Positions 18,338 to 29,936 of a stretch of DNA of 64,000 bases are shown here, piece after piece. The stretch covers positions 1,183,001 through 1,247,000 of the forward strand of contig JAVTVX010000020.1 of NCBI GenBank assembly GCA_033439265.1, read 5' to 3'. The notes below the pieces were generated by a model. It ran no database searches. It was not told where the DNA came from and saw only the letters and a program-made list of their open reading frames with translations. A program made the translations under genes and the position numbers. The stretch comes from Dillenia suffruticosa (lineage: Eukaryota > Streptophyta > Magnoliopsida > Dilleniales > Dilleniaceae). Numbering within the stretch: the stretch's first letter is position 1; each line of letters starts with the position of its first letter.

Positions 18338-18802
18338 AGGTGTGAAGATATCGAATCAAAAACTGCTAAGATGGAATTATGGGAACAAAGAGATACTATG
18401 TTTGGCTAAGCAGAGAGATCAAAAGGAATAAGAAACCACTTGGGCCCCGATCAGCATTTAACTACAGAGAGCCTTCACTCTCTCTATCATAGTTTAAATT
18501 TTCTTGTTTACGTAGTTCTATAAGTCGTCGCGCTTGTTGTTTCGTTTGGTCAAGCCAGAGAAAGTGAAGAAGTAGGGAAAAATTTTGCGAATCTTCGTTC
18601 TGGTCTTCCTTGCTTTCCAATCCGATCCTCTTGTTTTTTTTCTTTTACGTTAAAAGAATGAAAGACAAAAAGAAGTTTGTTGTGCCCTGTTAAAATAATG
18701 CAGACAAAAAGTTGTTTGTTGTGGACCCTGTGAAAACTAAGACTAATATATTTCACGTTTTTGAAGTGTTTACGAAAAATATTTTAAAATATTTCAATAT
18801 AC

Positions 18803-19335
18803 TAACCTTAGGTTTGGTTCGGAAGAGGAGGAAGAAGAGGGGGAGAAATTTACTTCACCACAGAGTAAATATATTTTTTCCATTTTTATTTGATAGGAAT
18901 TGAAAAAAAGAAAATGAATAATACTTTTTTTTTTTTGTTTAGTTGGAATGAAAAGTAGAAAAAAAATATCATCTTTTTTTTAACTTGATTATTATATTTT
19001 TGTAAAATAATATTTTTAATATTTCTCACAACATATTTTTTATTTTTCTAATTTAAAATATATTTTTTTAAAATATATTTTTTTCTAAAAAATAGCTATT
19101 TAAAAAAGGATAAGGACAAATTTGCCCAAAAATTTTATTTCTTTCCCAAATCCTTCCCGATCTTTCCGCTTTGAGATGGAAATAATTTTTTAAGAGGAAG
19201 AGATTGGGAGTATAACCCACTTTTAATTTCTCTTCACATTTCCTTACAAAACAATGAAAAGAATTATTTCATTCCACCTTTACTTTCCCTTCCGTTTTCC
19301 TTCCCCTTTACACTTGAACCAAACTTACCTCGAGA
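18803..19335. mobile_element. MITE-like element with inverted ends (unit 1)
   Basis: The left end carries ggtttggttc and the right end the reverse complement gaaccaaactta, about 530 bp apart, with purine-rich DNA inside the left end mirrored by pyrimidine-rich DNA inside the right. There is no coding capacity. It looks like a short non-autonomous DNA transposon of uncertain superfamily. Unit 2 has the same element at 27406-27942. Target-site duplications are not clear. Confidence 0.5.
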
Positions 19336-21622
19336 ATAAGTTTGATTAGGATATAAAACGGGAATAAAAGGAGAAGGGAAATAAATATGGGTGAAATGAA
19401 AAATTATTCTTGTTGATTTCGGAATGAAAAGAGAGATGGAAATAAAAGAGAGATGAAATAACGTCTCCTCTATGTCAATATTATCCCTGTTCTTCCCGTT
19501 ACCACCACTCTCTCAAAAGTCTCGGAAATTTTCGAACTGTCATCTTTGGGAGCAAATTTATTCAAGTTAATTGAAAGTTGTCTTAATAGATTAGTTACAA
19601 TCCATAAATCAAAAAATATAGGAATATAAAAATTCTAGCAACTCCAATAATATTTATTAAAATTGAATAATTTGAAGTAAGGAAATTCAGTAATTATGAT
19701 AAAATGAAATATTATTATGATTTTCTTTTAAATAATAATTTTAAGATCAGACAAAAGCCCCCTTTCCGCCCTTATCTCATGAGAGACAGCGAGAGAGTTC
19801 CCTTACTCGTACAAATATATGAAAACATGTATTTAATCGTTGGATATAAATTATAGAAGCTGTCAGTTGTGTATGACTACGACATCAGAAGGAAGAAACA
19901 AAAGGCTAGGAAAGCGAAAGAAGAAATAAATAAAAAAAAAAGAGAGAGAGTGAGAGAGTGCAATTTGAAATGCTACCTATAAACGTTGCGTGGAAATTGT
20001 TGGTAATGTTTAAGGTGTATTTAAGTCTTCAAATTTTTTCATGGTATTTAAATATGACAGATTAGAATTTGATTTATTTATAATTTAATAAATTTAAAAT
20101 AGATTTAAAAACTTAATTTTATTAATTTATAAAATTTGATAAGTATATTTTATTTAATTTAATTTTTTATATTATATATAATATATATTAATATATATTA
20201 TTAAATTATTTGATAAATTTTTAAATTAAATTTTATTATTCAAATTCGATTTAATTATATAATAAAATCGTTAGAACTTAATTTGAACTCGGTTAAAATC
20301 AAGTCAAAGCGGAGGTTTTGATCAAGTAACCTTCGAGCGACTCGAAGTCTGCCCTACGTGCCTCGAGTTACATCTGCAATGTGGGTCCTACCACACAAGG
20401 TCATCTCACTCTACGAAAACTGACGTAATCAACGGGCGTTACTCAGCCAATCACATGCCTCGTACCGTCCCCGACACCGCGTGTCAGGGCTAATCAATGC
20501 TCCACTCCGCCCTTTTTTTTCTTTATTTATTTTATTTAGTATCTAATTTATACACGTGTATCTTCTGAACGGAGTGGCTTTGTCAAAATGTCAAGTAATT
20601 GAAGAGTTTTTATTTATTTTTTTTTCGGACACGGTGGATGTTCATATTTTTTTTGTAAATTTTTTAATTAGTTCATAGGGATACGATACCCCAATGTAAG
20701 GAGCCACGCAATGATGTGAGGTTCACGTGGGAGCATGATGATATTAATAATTATAATTTATTTTTATAAAAATTATATTTCTCTTGTGAAATAAAATATT
20801 GAAAATTTTCACTTTTGACAATTTTAATATTGATAATTTTTTACTTAGTTTTTAATGTAGAGAGAGGGAGAAAGAAAGAGAAATGATAGAGAATGTTACT
20901 TAAAAAATATTAAAATTATACAAATTTGTTTATATAATATGTTATTTATTATTTTCTTGGCATCTTTTCGCACTACTCACAACTAGGATAATATTCTCCC
21001 TATTTTGGAGGCAAATATTACCACACTTTAAATATTTGGTGAAAAAGATTATTTTCTAAAAATATTTAAATGAGCTAAAATCATTGGGGAGTTATATTTT
21101 TTCTCATTTCAACCCTTACCACTAAAGTATAATTTAGAACATAAAATATAGATGAAGGGATTAAACTTGTGCTTTGTGTTTTTTTAAAATATTTGCTAAA
21201 ATATTAATAATATATCATATTTTTTTGAACGATCGAAATCCGATAATCAATTTATTAATTTGATTAACTCGATTTGAGTTAATTGTCGATCCATTGAGAG
21301 ACAAACTCTTATGCATTTTTTTATATTCTTAATATTTAAATTCAAGTGTTTGATTAAAAAATTAATATTAATTAAATATTGATTTTAATAATGTATTATA
21401 GTTACGCATGTGTGTGTGTGTATACACACTTTAAATTTGCATTTTTAAGTCATTTCTTACGTAACACGCAGTGTAGGTAAAGAGGAAGGCCCCACTGATC
21501 TAGAAGTCAAATGGACAGCCCAGTTGATTACGAAAACTCATTCCAACCTTCAAGAATTGAGAGGACAGCGTGGCAAAATTGGAACCGGCGACAATGACGG
21601 GCAATCTCCCCCATGGTTCTTG
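19336..21622. other. AT-rich non-coding part of unit 1
   Basis: Long A/T-rich DNA with no convincing gene. Just right of the MITE-like element another stretch resembles its end sequence (aagtttgattaggatataaaacggg). From about 20320 to 20520 the base composition is more balanced, but I can assign nothing. The same region in unit 2 has several indels. Confidence 0.5.
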
Positions 21623-22080
21623 TGTTGCAATCCGCCCTGGAGGGCGAAAAAAATGTATAGAGAGAGATAAAAAAAAAAGAAGAGAGAGAAAGAGCTGGAG
21701 AGAGAAATAGAGAGAAAAATCAGAGAAAGAGAACCAGAGAGAAAGTGTGTGTAATTCATTCTTACACTATCTATTTATATTATTTTTCTTAACCAATTCC
21801 CTTAACCATTTAACTACGCAACAACTAACTTTCTAACTTTTTAATTACTAAAACTAACTATCAAAAATATTAACTAATATTTCAATTTATGATTAACTAC
21901 TAAGTATAGTTGTTATAATATTTTCTCCTTAAAGACATGCTTGTCCTCAACGATGAAAAACTAAGAATAGAGATTTTGAATTCATGAATTTTGAATCAAA
22001 TGTTATATTTGTGTTGAAAGATAAGATGATGTAAACTAATAATAGATATGATTTGAGTTGCAAAAAGAGTCACGGAGAAA
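21623..22080 (-). mobile_element. LTR element fragment at the end of unit 1
   Basis: A fossil on the minus strand: an LTR of about 300 bp (21623-21919) with a short piece of internal DNA. The internal piece contains gaggacaagcatgtctt, a sequence common next to the 3' LTR of plant Gypsy-like elements. It corresponds to the left part of the fuller element at 29937-31165 and stops where the tandem unit stops. It is incomplete. Confidence 0.6.
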
Positions 22081-22244
22081 AATGGGCTTGGACACCATCG
22101 ATCGGTATCCTATAATGATTGAGGGGCTCCTCAGCAAGACCCAGTCCCGTGGGCCACAACCAGATAACACCAAGTGGGTTTGGTCACCCAACTTTAGGTT
22201 CTGGTCGTCAGGCCTAAAGAAATATCATTGGGCCAGGCCTAACT

Positions 22245-22400
22245 AAGCGATGTCCCCAAAGAAAATTCTTGTTGCTCCTGGCTAACAAATTAAGAACAGT
22301 ATTCTCATGCCTCGCCTTTTCTTCCTCGTGCAGTTCCTCCAATTCTCTCAGTCGTAAATGGGAATGCTCGAACCCCATGACGATAGTTGATACCTTCACC
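22245..22400 (-). pseudogene. NRX: Nucleoredoxin fragment in the join between the two units
   Basis: On the minus strand YRHGVRAFPFTTER matches the end of the first thioredoxin-like domain of plant nucleoredoxins. After a one-base frame change it continues RELEELHEEEKARHE, then NLLARSNKNFLWGH, the linker to the next domain. It lies just left of unit 2, whose exon 1 copy is at 22832-22942, which is the order expected for one gene. The rest of the join (22081-22244) I do not recognise. Confidence 0.82.
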
Positions 22401-22831
22401 ATAAATTTTTTGCTTTGTCGCGGCTGCATTAAACCATAAAGAGAAATTGTGAAGTCAGCCCAATACATGAAAGCCAAGGGCCAAGAACTTTCGGACAAAG
22501 AGTTAGATTTGTATGAAGGAACCAAATCAGAAGCACAAGAGATAATTCATCTATATTAACCCATTTAGAAATCTTATCGTCATTCTTTTGTCCGTGGTTA
22601 GAATAGAACTGCAGAGAGAGAGAGCTAACAAATTCTACACAAGTGTCAGTAAATGTGATAGGGAGACCCAGATAAACTGTTAAAACTGTAAACTCCTCAA
22701 GCGAGACCGTAGTTAGCTAAATGACTGTACCCGCAACAGACACAAACTCGCTAGTACGACTCTACCAAGAGGTCAACTGAAACTGAAACTGTGTGTGTGT
22801 GTGTGTGTGTCGGAGGGAGAGAGAGAGAGAC

Positions 22832-22942
22832 CTGTTTTCCGGTGGGAGAGAGCTGAAAATCACGGTTTTTGGAGGCTAAGGCCGACAACAACGGGCTATC
22901 ACATATCCCCTCGGCTCCATTTTCTTTGTTCTCGCGAACCAT
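22832..22942 (-). pseudogene. NRX: Nucleoredoxin exon 1, copy in unit 2
   Basis: The same 37-codon exon as in unit 1, still open, with a few substitutions (LLSALASKNRDFQLSPTGKQ). It ends at a GT donor followed by CT repeats. The fragment at 22245-22400 lies about 430 bp downstream in gene orientation and could be the relic of its next exon. No full nucleoredoxin can be read from these pieces. Confidence 0.85.
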
Positions 22943-22961
22943 AGCCTCCACCTCCTGTCTC

Positions 22962-22994
<33 letters not shown>

Positions 22995-23400
22995 TACAAA
23001 TGTATCAACCTCCACCGGGCCATCCTTGAAAAGCTTTATATTCCTTGGATTTGAAACCGTATTCTTTCAATAATTACAGCCTTTTCTGTATTCTATAATG
23101 CAGTGATAACGTAATACCCCTAGAATTTCAGCTTCTTTCAATGAAAATGATAGCCTAACTAGCAGCGTCAGAACTTATCATCTGTTAAAGAATTTTAAGC
23201 AACAGTAAACTGACAAAAGCGCTTTTATACTTTTAATTGCTTACTTAGGAGGAGATAAATTATGCCCAACGTTTGAACAATTGCATCCTATTATATATAA
23301 ATAATTACAAAAATGTACATACATACGCCACATGACTAAATATATAATTAATCATCAAATTAAATACAAATCATAATATTAAATTAAATAATAGATTATA

Positions 23401-24805
23401 TGTAAGGATAAATATTCTATACTAAATAATATGTTATATATAAGAATTAATATTCTTAGCCAAATAATGGACTAAAGCTAAGTATCAATATTCTATCATG
23501 TTCTCGCAGTTGGAGTAGAAGAATTCTGGACACTCAAACTGAACTAGAAATAAAGAAAAGTAATGAAAATAGACCCTCTATAAAGATGTCGACATATTGA
23601 TAAGCAAAGCACACATGAAACATTTTGACCTGTTCTAAGGCCACCTTTTTTCAGACAAAATGATACTTCTCTTCAGCACTAGAATAGGAAACAGTGGCCA
23701 AACGTTTGATGACCAAGAAATTAAGTTACTACTAAGAAAACCATAGTAACCAGAGATAAAACGCCAGTTCGAGACAACCACCTTAATTTGCATCTGAATA
23801 AACAATTAATTGATCAATAGATGAAAAGTAGAGTTGCAAACCATGATCAAGTGTTTCATATATGTAAGGATAAATATTCTATACTAAATAATATGTTATA
23901 TATAAGAATTAATATTCTTAGCTAAATAATGGACTAAAGCTAAGTATCAATATTCTATCATGTTCTCACAGTTGGAGTAGAAGAATTCTGGACACTCAAA
24001 CTGAACTAGAAATAAAGAAAAGTAATGAAAATAGACCCTCTATAAAGATGTCGACATATTGATAAGCAAAGCACACGTGAAACATTTTGACCTGTTCTAA
24101 GGCCACCTTTTTTCAGACAAAATATATGTCTACACCGTGATACTTCTCTTCAGCACTAGAATAGGAAACAGTGGCCAAACGTTTGATGACCAAGAAATTA
24201 AGTTACTACTAAGAAAACCATAGTAACCAGAGATAAAATGCCAGTTCGAGACAACCACCTTAATTTGCATCTGAATAAACAATTAATTGATCAATAGATG
24301 AAAAGTAGAGTTGCAAACCATGATCAAGTGTTTCATATATGTAAGGATAAATATTCTATACTAAATAATATGTTATATATAAGAATTAATATTCTTAGCT
24401 AAATAATGGACTAAAGCTAAGTATCAATATTCTATCATGTTCTCGCAGTTGGAGTAGAAGAATTTTGGACACTCAAACTGAACTAAAAATAAAGAAAAGT
24501 GATGAAATAGACCCTCTATAAAGATGTCGACATACTGATAAGCAAAGCACACATGAAACATTTTGACCTGTTCTAAGGCAACCTTTTTTCAGACAAAATA
24601 TATGTCTACACCGTGATACTTCTCTTCAGCACAGTGACCAAATGTTTGATGACCAAGAAATTAAGTTACTACTAAGAAAACCATAGTAACCAGAGATAAA
24701 ATGCCTAGTTCGAGACTACCACCTTAATTTGTATCTGAATAAACAATTAATTGATCAATAGATGAAAAGTAAAGTTACAAACCATGATCAAGTGTGCCAT
24801 GAATA
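23401..24805. repeat. Local triplication of about 470 bp, unit 2 only
   Basis: The phrase tgtaaggataaatattctat recurs at 23401, 23863 and 24340, each followed by the same order of sequence (ctcgcagttggagtagaag, gtcgacatattgataagc, gatgaccaagaaattaag). The periods are about 462 and 477 bp. Unit 1 has the start of this segment once, at about 15121, so the triplication came after the 8 kb duplication. It is non-coding and probably Copia-derived. Confidence 0.93.
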
Positions 24806-25313
24806 TATCATAAAATACACTTGAGAGATCGAAAGTGAGGCTTTCGAGGATCATGCACAAAGAGGCACATTTGTTGAACCGCATAAGTAATATTAGGTTT
24901 AGTAAATGTGAGATACAGAAGAGTTCTAGTGAGAAATGATAGAGAGATAGATCAAAGATCGAAGGCCCGTTGCAAGTAGATAATTTGGCTTTTGTATTCA
25001 CAAGAGTGATAGAAGTGTTGCCAGAGCCCATTTTAGCTCGTTTGAGAATCTCTACACCATATTTTGGTTATGAAAGGATTAATCCACTCTTAGTGTGAGA
25101 CACTAAAATACCAAAAATGTATGTCATAGCAAGCTCTTTGCCTAAAGAAATAGTAATAGAGCGTGGAAAAGTAATGGATGATGTATTCAGTATAATGTCG
25201 TTAACATATATATACAATTTTGGGATATATATACAAAAGGAAAGCCTTAAAATCAAGCCAATAAAATATTCTCCCAAATATATTATATATCGTATTGTGA
25301 TAAAATGTTAACA
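24740..25313 (-). mobile_element. Ty1/Copia remnant (unit 2)
   Basis: This is the counterpart of the unit 1 remnant on the minus strand, shorter. It keeps part of the region after the reverse transcriptase core and part of the LTR-like sequence that ends near 25313. It is broken in several places and inactive. Confidence 0.7.
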
Positions 25314-25528
25314 TATTATGATATTTGAAATAAATTAATTTGATATATATAAAAAGATACTGATAATAGTAAAAAATGTATGACCTAATGACATTATGTA
25401 TAATTTTTTAAAAATACGTTATGTGTATTTTTTAAAAATATTTAATTAATATACGGAAAGTAAGACATATCTTAGGAGTATGTAGGGTTTAAATAGCAGG
25501 TTTGAAAATCTTGGAAATGCATCTTTCT

Positions 25529-26897
25529 TCATAATTCGCATATAGTCTCAGGGATGCTTCTGCACAGAGGACAAGTCCTCCGCATCTTAATCCACTTTTC
25601 GATGCAAGACCGATGAAACTTGTGGTGGCAGCGCGGCAAACACCACAGAACTTCCCCGTTTTGAAATTCCTGAATAGAATGGTTAGACAAAACAAGGCAC
25701 AAAAATTAATTTGAAAAATTAAGGAATTAATAAAAGAAAAGGTAAGGCTGAATAATGATAAATAGAACAAATGAGTCGAGAATTATATGGAACAAATCTT
25801 ACATAACAATCTCATCTCATAATATTTTAAAATTATTTTTGCTAAATTTAGAAATTATTTTGATTAGTTTAAAATAATTTAAGTTTTAATAGTTCTTATT
25901 TTTGCTCATGCCTGTCATGTACAATTTGATTAACCACTCATTTAGTATATATAACACCGATTGAATTAAGAAAACAAACCTGAAGGCAGACGCAACAAGT
26001 CGGTGTATACCCTGAAACATCACTCATGTTCTCCGGAGAAATTCCGGACTTGAACTTCTTATCGCGCAAGTGTCTTGATGAAGCGTCGGGGATGTTCTGG
26101 GCGTCAGTAATTGTTTGAGTTAAGAGTTAAAATTGAACAAGGTCGGAATTTTTCAGCCGGAGTTTCAATTTTGAGAACATAATCTTAAACATACAACTGC
26201 AAATTACCTCATTCGGCCCCACAATTGGTGTTCTCCGACGTAAGAGGCTTCCAACCATGTTAGCCTGCACAATAATTAACAAAGGAGTTCAATAAGTTGT
26301 GTCAAACGCCCCAAATATTAAATGGAGTTAAAGGAATTTAACAACCTAGGAACTTAAAAAAAAAAAAAAAAACACAATTTTAGCTCTGATACTGTACCAA
26401 ACGAGGATAACATAGGAGGACTAACCAAGTATAGAAGACATGCGGTTTCACTGATATCAGAATGCCAAACAGCAACTGAAAATTTGATGACTTCAACGGA
26501 GAATAAAGCACCGGAGACAGCTCCGGAGATTGCACCTAGGAAAAGCCCGAGTCCGCTCTTCGTCTTTCTCCCAGTCAAAACTCCAATTAAGGCTCCCACT
26601 GTAATCCCCACTAACAACACAAGCACACACACACCCCATATATACATCACGTTAGTCTTCAAACTAAAGTCATATTTCAAACACACAGCTTTCTCAATTT
26701 GCAGTCAAAAACTGCTTATACATACTCAAGGCTACGAGAAAGGCGAACAAAGCCCAGAAGAGTTTGCTAATAATTTCGAGAACGGCATAGCTACAGAATT
26801 CTCTCACTCTTTTGCCAGAGAGTAAACCGCTTGAAGAAGGCGAGAAATAAGAATTTAGGATAGCAAAAACCGAAGATGAATCTGAACAGATCACCAT
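25529..26897 (-). CDS. RING-H2 finger protein, NEP1-interacting-protein-like (copy 3)
   Basis: Minus-strand exons: 26897-26726, 26610-26426, 26264-26208, 26096-25980 and 25669-25529, in frame for 223 aa. The plan equals copy 2, with small changes such as GITVGALIG in the membrane-like segment and [11 protein letters not shown] in the finger. All eight RING-H2 ligands are kept. As in copy 2, the copy 1 acceptor for exon 4 is missing and the nearest in-frame acceptor is gcccag|aac, 21 bases downstream. The MITE-like element lies in its upstream region. The predicted role is a membrane-bound E3 ubiquitin ligase. Copies 2 and 3 are recent duplicates. Confidence 0.75.
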
Positions 26898-27405
26898 AGG
26901 TGTGAAGATATCGAATCAAAAACTGCTAAGATGGAATTATGGGAACAAAGAAGTACTATGTTTGGCTAAGAGGAGAGATCAAAAGGAGTAAGAAACCACT
27001 TGGACCCCGATCAGCATTTAAATACATAGAGCCTTCACTCTCTCAATCATTATTTAAATTTTCTTTTTGACGTAGTTCTATAAGTCGTCGCGCGTGTTGT
27101 TTCGTTTGGTCAAGCCAGAGAAAATGTGGAAGTAAGGAAAAATTTGCCAATCTCCGTTCTGATCTTCCTTGCTTTTATCTTCGGTATCTTGTCCAGTCCA
27201 ATCCTTTTTGTTTTTTTAATGTTGACCCTGTTAATGGTTAAATGCCAGACAAAAAGAAGTTTGTTGTGGACCCTATTAAAAACAATGAAAGACAAAATGT
27301 TGTTTGTTGTGTACCATGTGAAGATCAACATTAATATATTTCACACGTTCTTGGAAGGTTTATGACAAATATTTTAAAATATTTTAGTATACCAACCGTA
27401 AGTTT

Positions 27406-27942
27406 GGTTCGGGAAGAGGAGGAAGAAGGTTTGGGAAGAGGAGGAAGAGAAGAAGGAAATTTACTTCACCATAGAGTAAATGTATTTTATTTTTCTACTT
27501 TTGTTTGATAAGAATAGAAAGGAAAGAAATGGATAATACTTTTTTTGCTTGGTTGGAATAAAAAATATAAAAAAAAAATATCATATTTTTTTAACTTGAT
27601 TATTACACTCTTGTAAAATAATATTTTTAATACTTCTCACTACATATTTTTTTATTTTTCTAATTTAAAATATTTTTTCAAAAATATAATTTTTTCTAAA
27701 AAATAGTTATTTAAAGAAAAATGAGGACAAATTTGTCCAAACATTTTATTTCCTTTCCAATCCATCCCGATCTGTCCGCTGTGGGATGAAAATAATTTTT
27801 TAAGAGGAAATGATTGACATTATATATCCTATTTTTACTTTTCCTCCGCATTTCGTTACAAAACAAATTAAAAGTGTTATTTCAATCCACTTTTATTTTC
27901 CCTTCCGTTTTCCTTTTCCTTTACACTTTAACCAAACTTATC
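27406..27942. mobile_element. MITE-like element with inverted ends (unit 2)
   Basis: Counterpart of 18803-19335. The left end has agtttggttc and the right end accaaactta. A tandem echo of the purine-rich left end (gaagaggaggaagaaggttt) is seen only here. It is non-coding. Confidence 0.5.
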
Positions 27943-29698
27943 CTAAAAGTAAGTTTAGTTGTGGTATAAAATGGGTGGAAAAGGAGAATAAAAATAAATA
28001 TGGATGAAATATAAAATTATTTTTGTTTGGATCGGACACCACTCTCTCAAAAGTCTAAGAAAATTTCGAACATCATTTTTGGGAGCAAATTTGTTCAAGT
28101 TAATTGAAAGTTGTCTTAATAGATTAGTGACAATCTATAAACCAATAATATAGGAATCGCAATTCTAATAACACTTATTAAAATTGAATAATTTGAAGAA
28201 AGGAAATTCATTAATAACGATAAAATGAAATATTATTATGATTTTCTTTTAAATAATAATTTTAAGATTGGACAAGAGATCCCTTTCCACCCTTATCCCA
28301 TGAGAGTGAGAGACAGCGATAGCGTTCCCTTGCTCGTACGAATATATGAAAACATGTATTAAATCGTTGGATATAAACTATGGAAGCTGTCAGTTGTGTA
28401 TGACTACGACATCACAAGGATGAAATTAAAGGATACGTAAGTGACAGAAGAAATAAATAAGAGAGAGCGCAATTAAAATGCTACCTTAAACGCCGCGTGG
28501 AAATTCTTGGTAATGTCTGAGAGTGTACCGGAGTCAAGTTGTGATCCGAATTTCTCTGCATTTGAATTTAAATTCAAAAATTTTTTAATATTCAAACTTA
28601 ATAAATAAAAATTTAATTTATTTATAATTTAATAAATTTAAAATTGATTTGAAAATTGATTTTATTAATTTATAAAATTTTATTAATATATTTTATTTTA
28701 TTTTATTTTTTGTATTATATAATATATATATATATATATTAATATATATTATCGAAATAGTTAACGAATTTTTGAGTTAAATTCTACTTACGAGCCCCAG
28801 ATGCCTCGAGCTACGTCAGCAATAATTAACGATCTCACAGTGGGTCCCACCACACATGGTCATCCCACGGTGGAAGTTCGTGGTCTGATCGTGCTAAAGG
28901 GATGTTCGAGTAATTGAAGAGTTATTTTTTTTTTTTTTTTGTAAATTCTTTAATTAGTTCATGAGGATACGATACCCCAATGTAAGGAGCCACGCAATGA
29001 TGTGAGGTTCACGTGGGATGATAAAATGTTAATAAATATAATTTACTTTTATAAAAATTATATTTCTCTTATGAAAAAAAAATTGAAAAATTTCACTTTT
29101 GACAATTTTAATATTGATAAATTTTTACTTAGTTTTTTAAAGCAGAGAGAGAGAAAAAAAAAAGAAGAGAAATGATAGAGAATGTTATTTAAAAAATATT
29201 AGAATTATACAAATTTGTTTATATAATATGTTATTTATTATTTTCTTGGCATCTTTTCGCACTACTCACAACTAGGATAATATTCTCCCTATTTTGGAGG
29301 TAAATATTACCACACTTTAAATATTTGGTGAAAAAGATTATTTTCCAAAAATATTTAAATGAGGGAAAATCACTGAGGAGTTATATTTTTTCTCATTCAA
29401 CCCCTACCACTTAGGGCATAAAATATAGGTGAAGGGATTGAAATGTGTGCTTTGTGTTGTTTAAAATATTTGATAAAATATTAATAATATATTATATTTT
29501 TTTGATCGATCGATATACTATAACTAATTTATTAATTTTGATTAATTCAATTTAAGTTAATTATCGAAAAAGTGAACTCTCACATATTTTTTTTATTTTA
29601 ATATTTAAAATCAAGAACTTAATTAATAGAATCTAGTGTTTTTATCATTTGCTCGACTAAAGGTTAGTTTTAATAATTTATAATAGTTATGCGTGTAC

Positions 29699-29735
<37 letters not shown>

Positions 29736-29936
29736 TACACCTTTTTTTAATTTGCATTTTTAAGTCATTTCTTACGTAACACGCAGGGTAGGTAAAGAGG
29801 AAGGCCCCACTGACATAGAATCAACAGGGTAGCCCAGTTGATTACGAAAACTCATTCCAACCTTCAAGGATTGAGAGGACAGGGTGGCAAAATTGGAACC
29901 GGGAACAATGGTGGACAATCTCCCCCGTGGTTCTCG
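27943..29936. other. AT-rich non-coding part of unit 2
   Basis: The same kind of spacer as 19336-21622, with no gene seen. A GT microsatellite at 29699-29731 is much longer than in unit 1, where only about five units lie at 21410-21420. Confidence 0.5.
29699..29731. repeat. (GT)n microsatellite, expanded in unit 2
   Basis: About 16 GT units. The matching place in unit 1 has a much shorter GT run, so the two copies differ in repeat length. Confidence 0.95.

Larger units (their letters stand above)
14078..22080. repeat. Tandem duplication, unit 1 (about 8.0 kb)
   Basis: Starting at taaattttttgctttgtcgc, the sequence matches the stretch starting at 22402 in the same order and orientation almost to the end of the unit. 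Shared landmarks are nucleoredoxin exon 1, Copia debris, a RING gene, a MITE-like element, AT-rich DNA and the left LTR of a small LTR element. Similarity is high by eye in both coding and spacer DNA, with indels. The match ends near 22080 against 30395. Identity was not computed. Confidence 0.93.
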
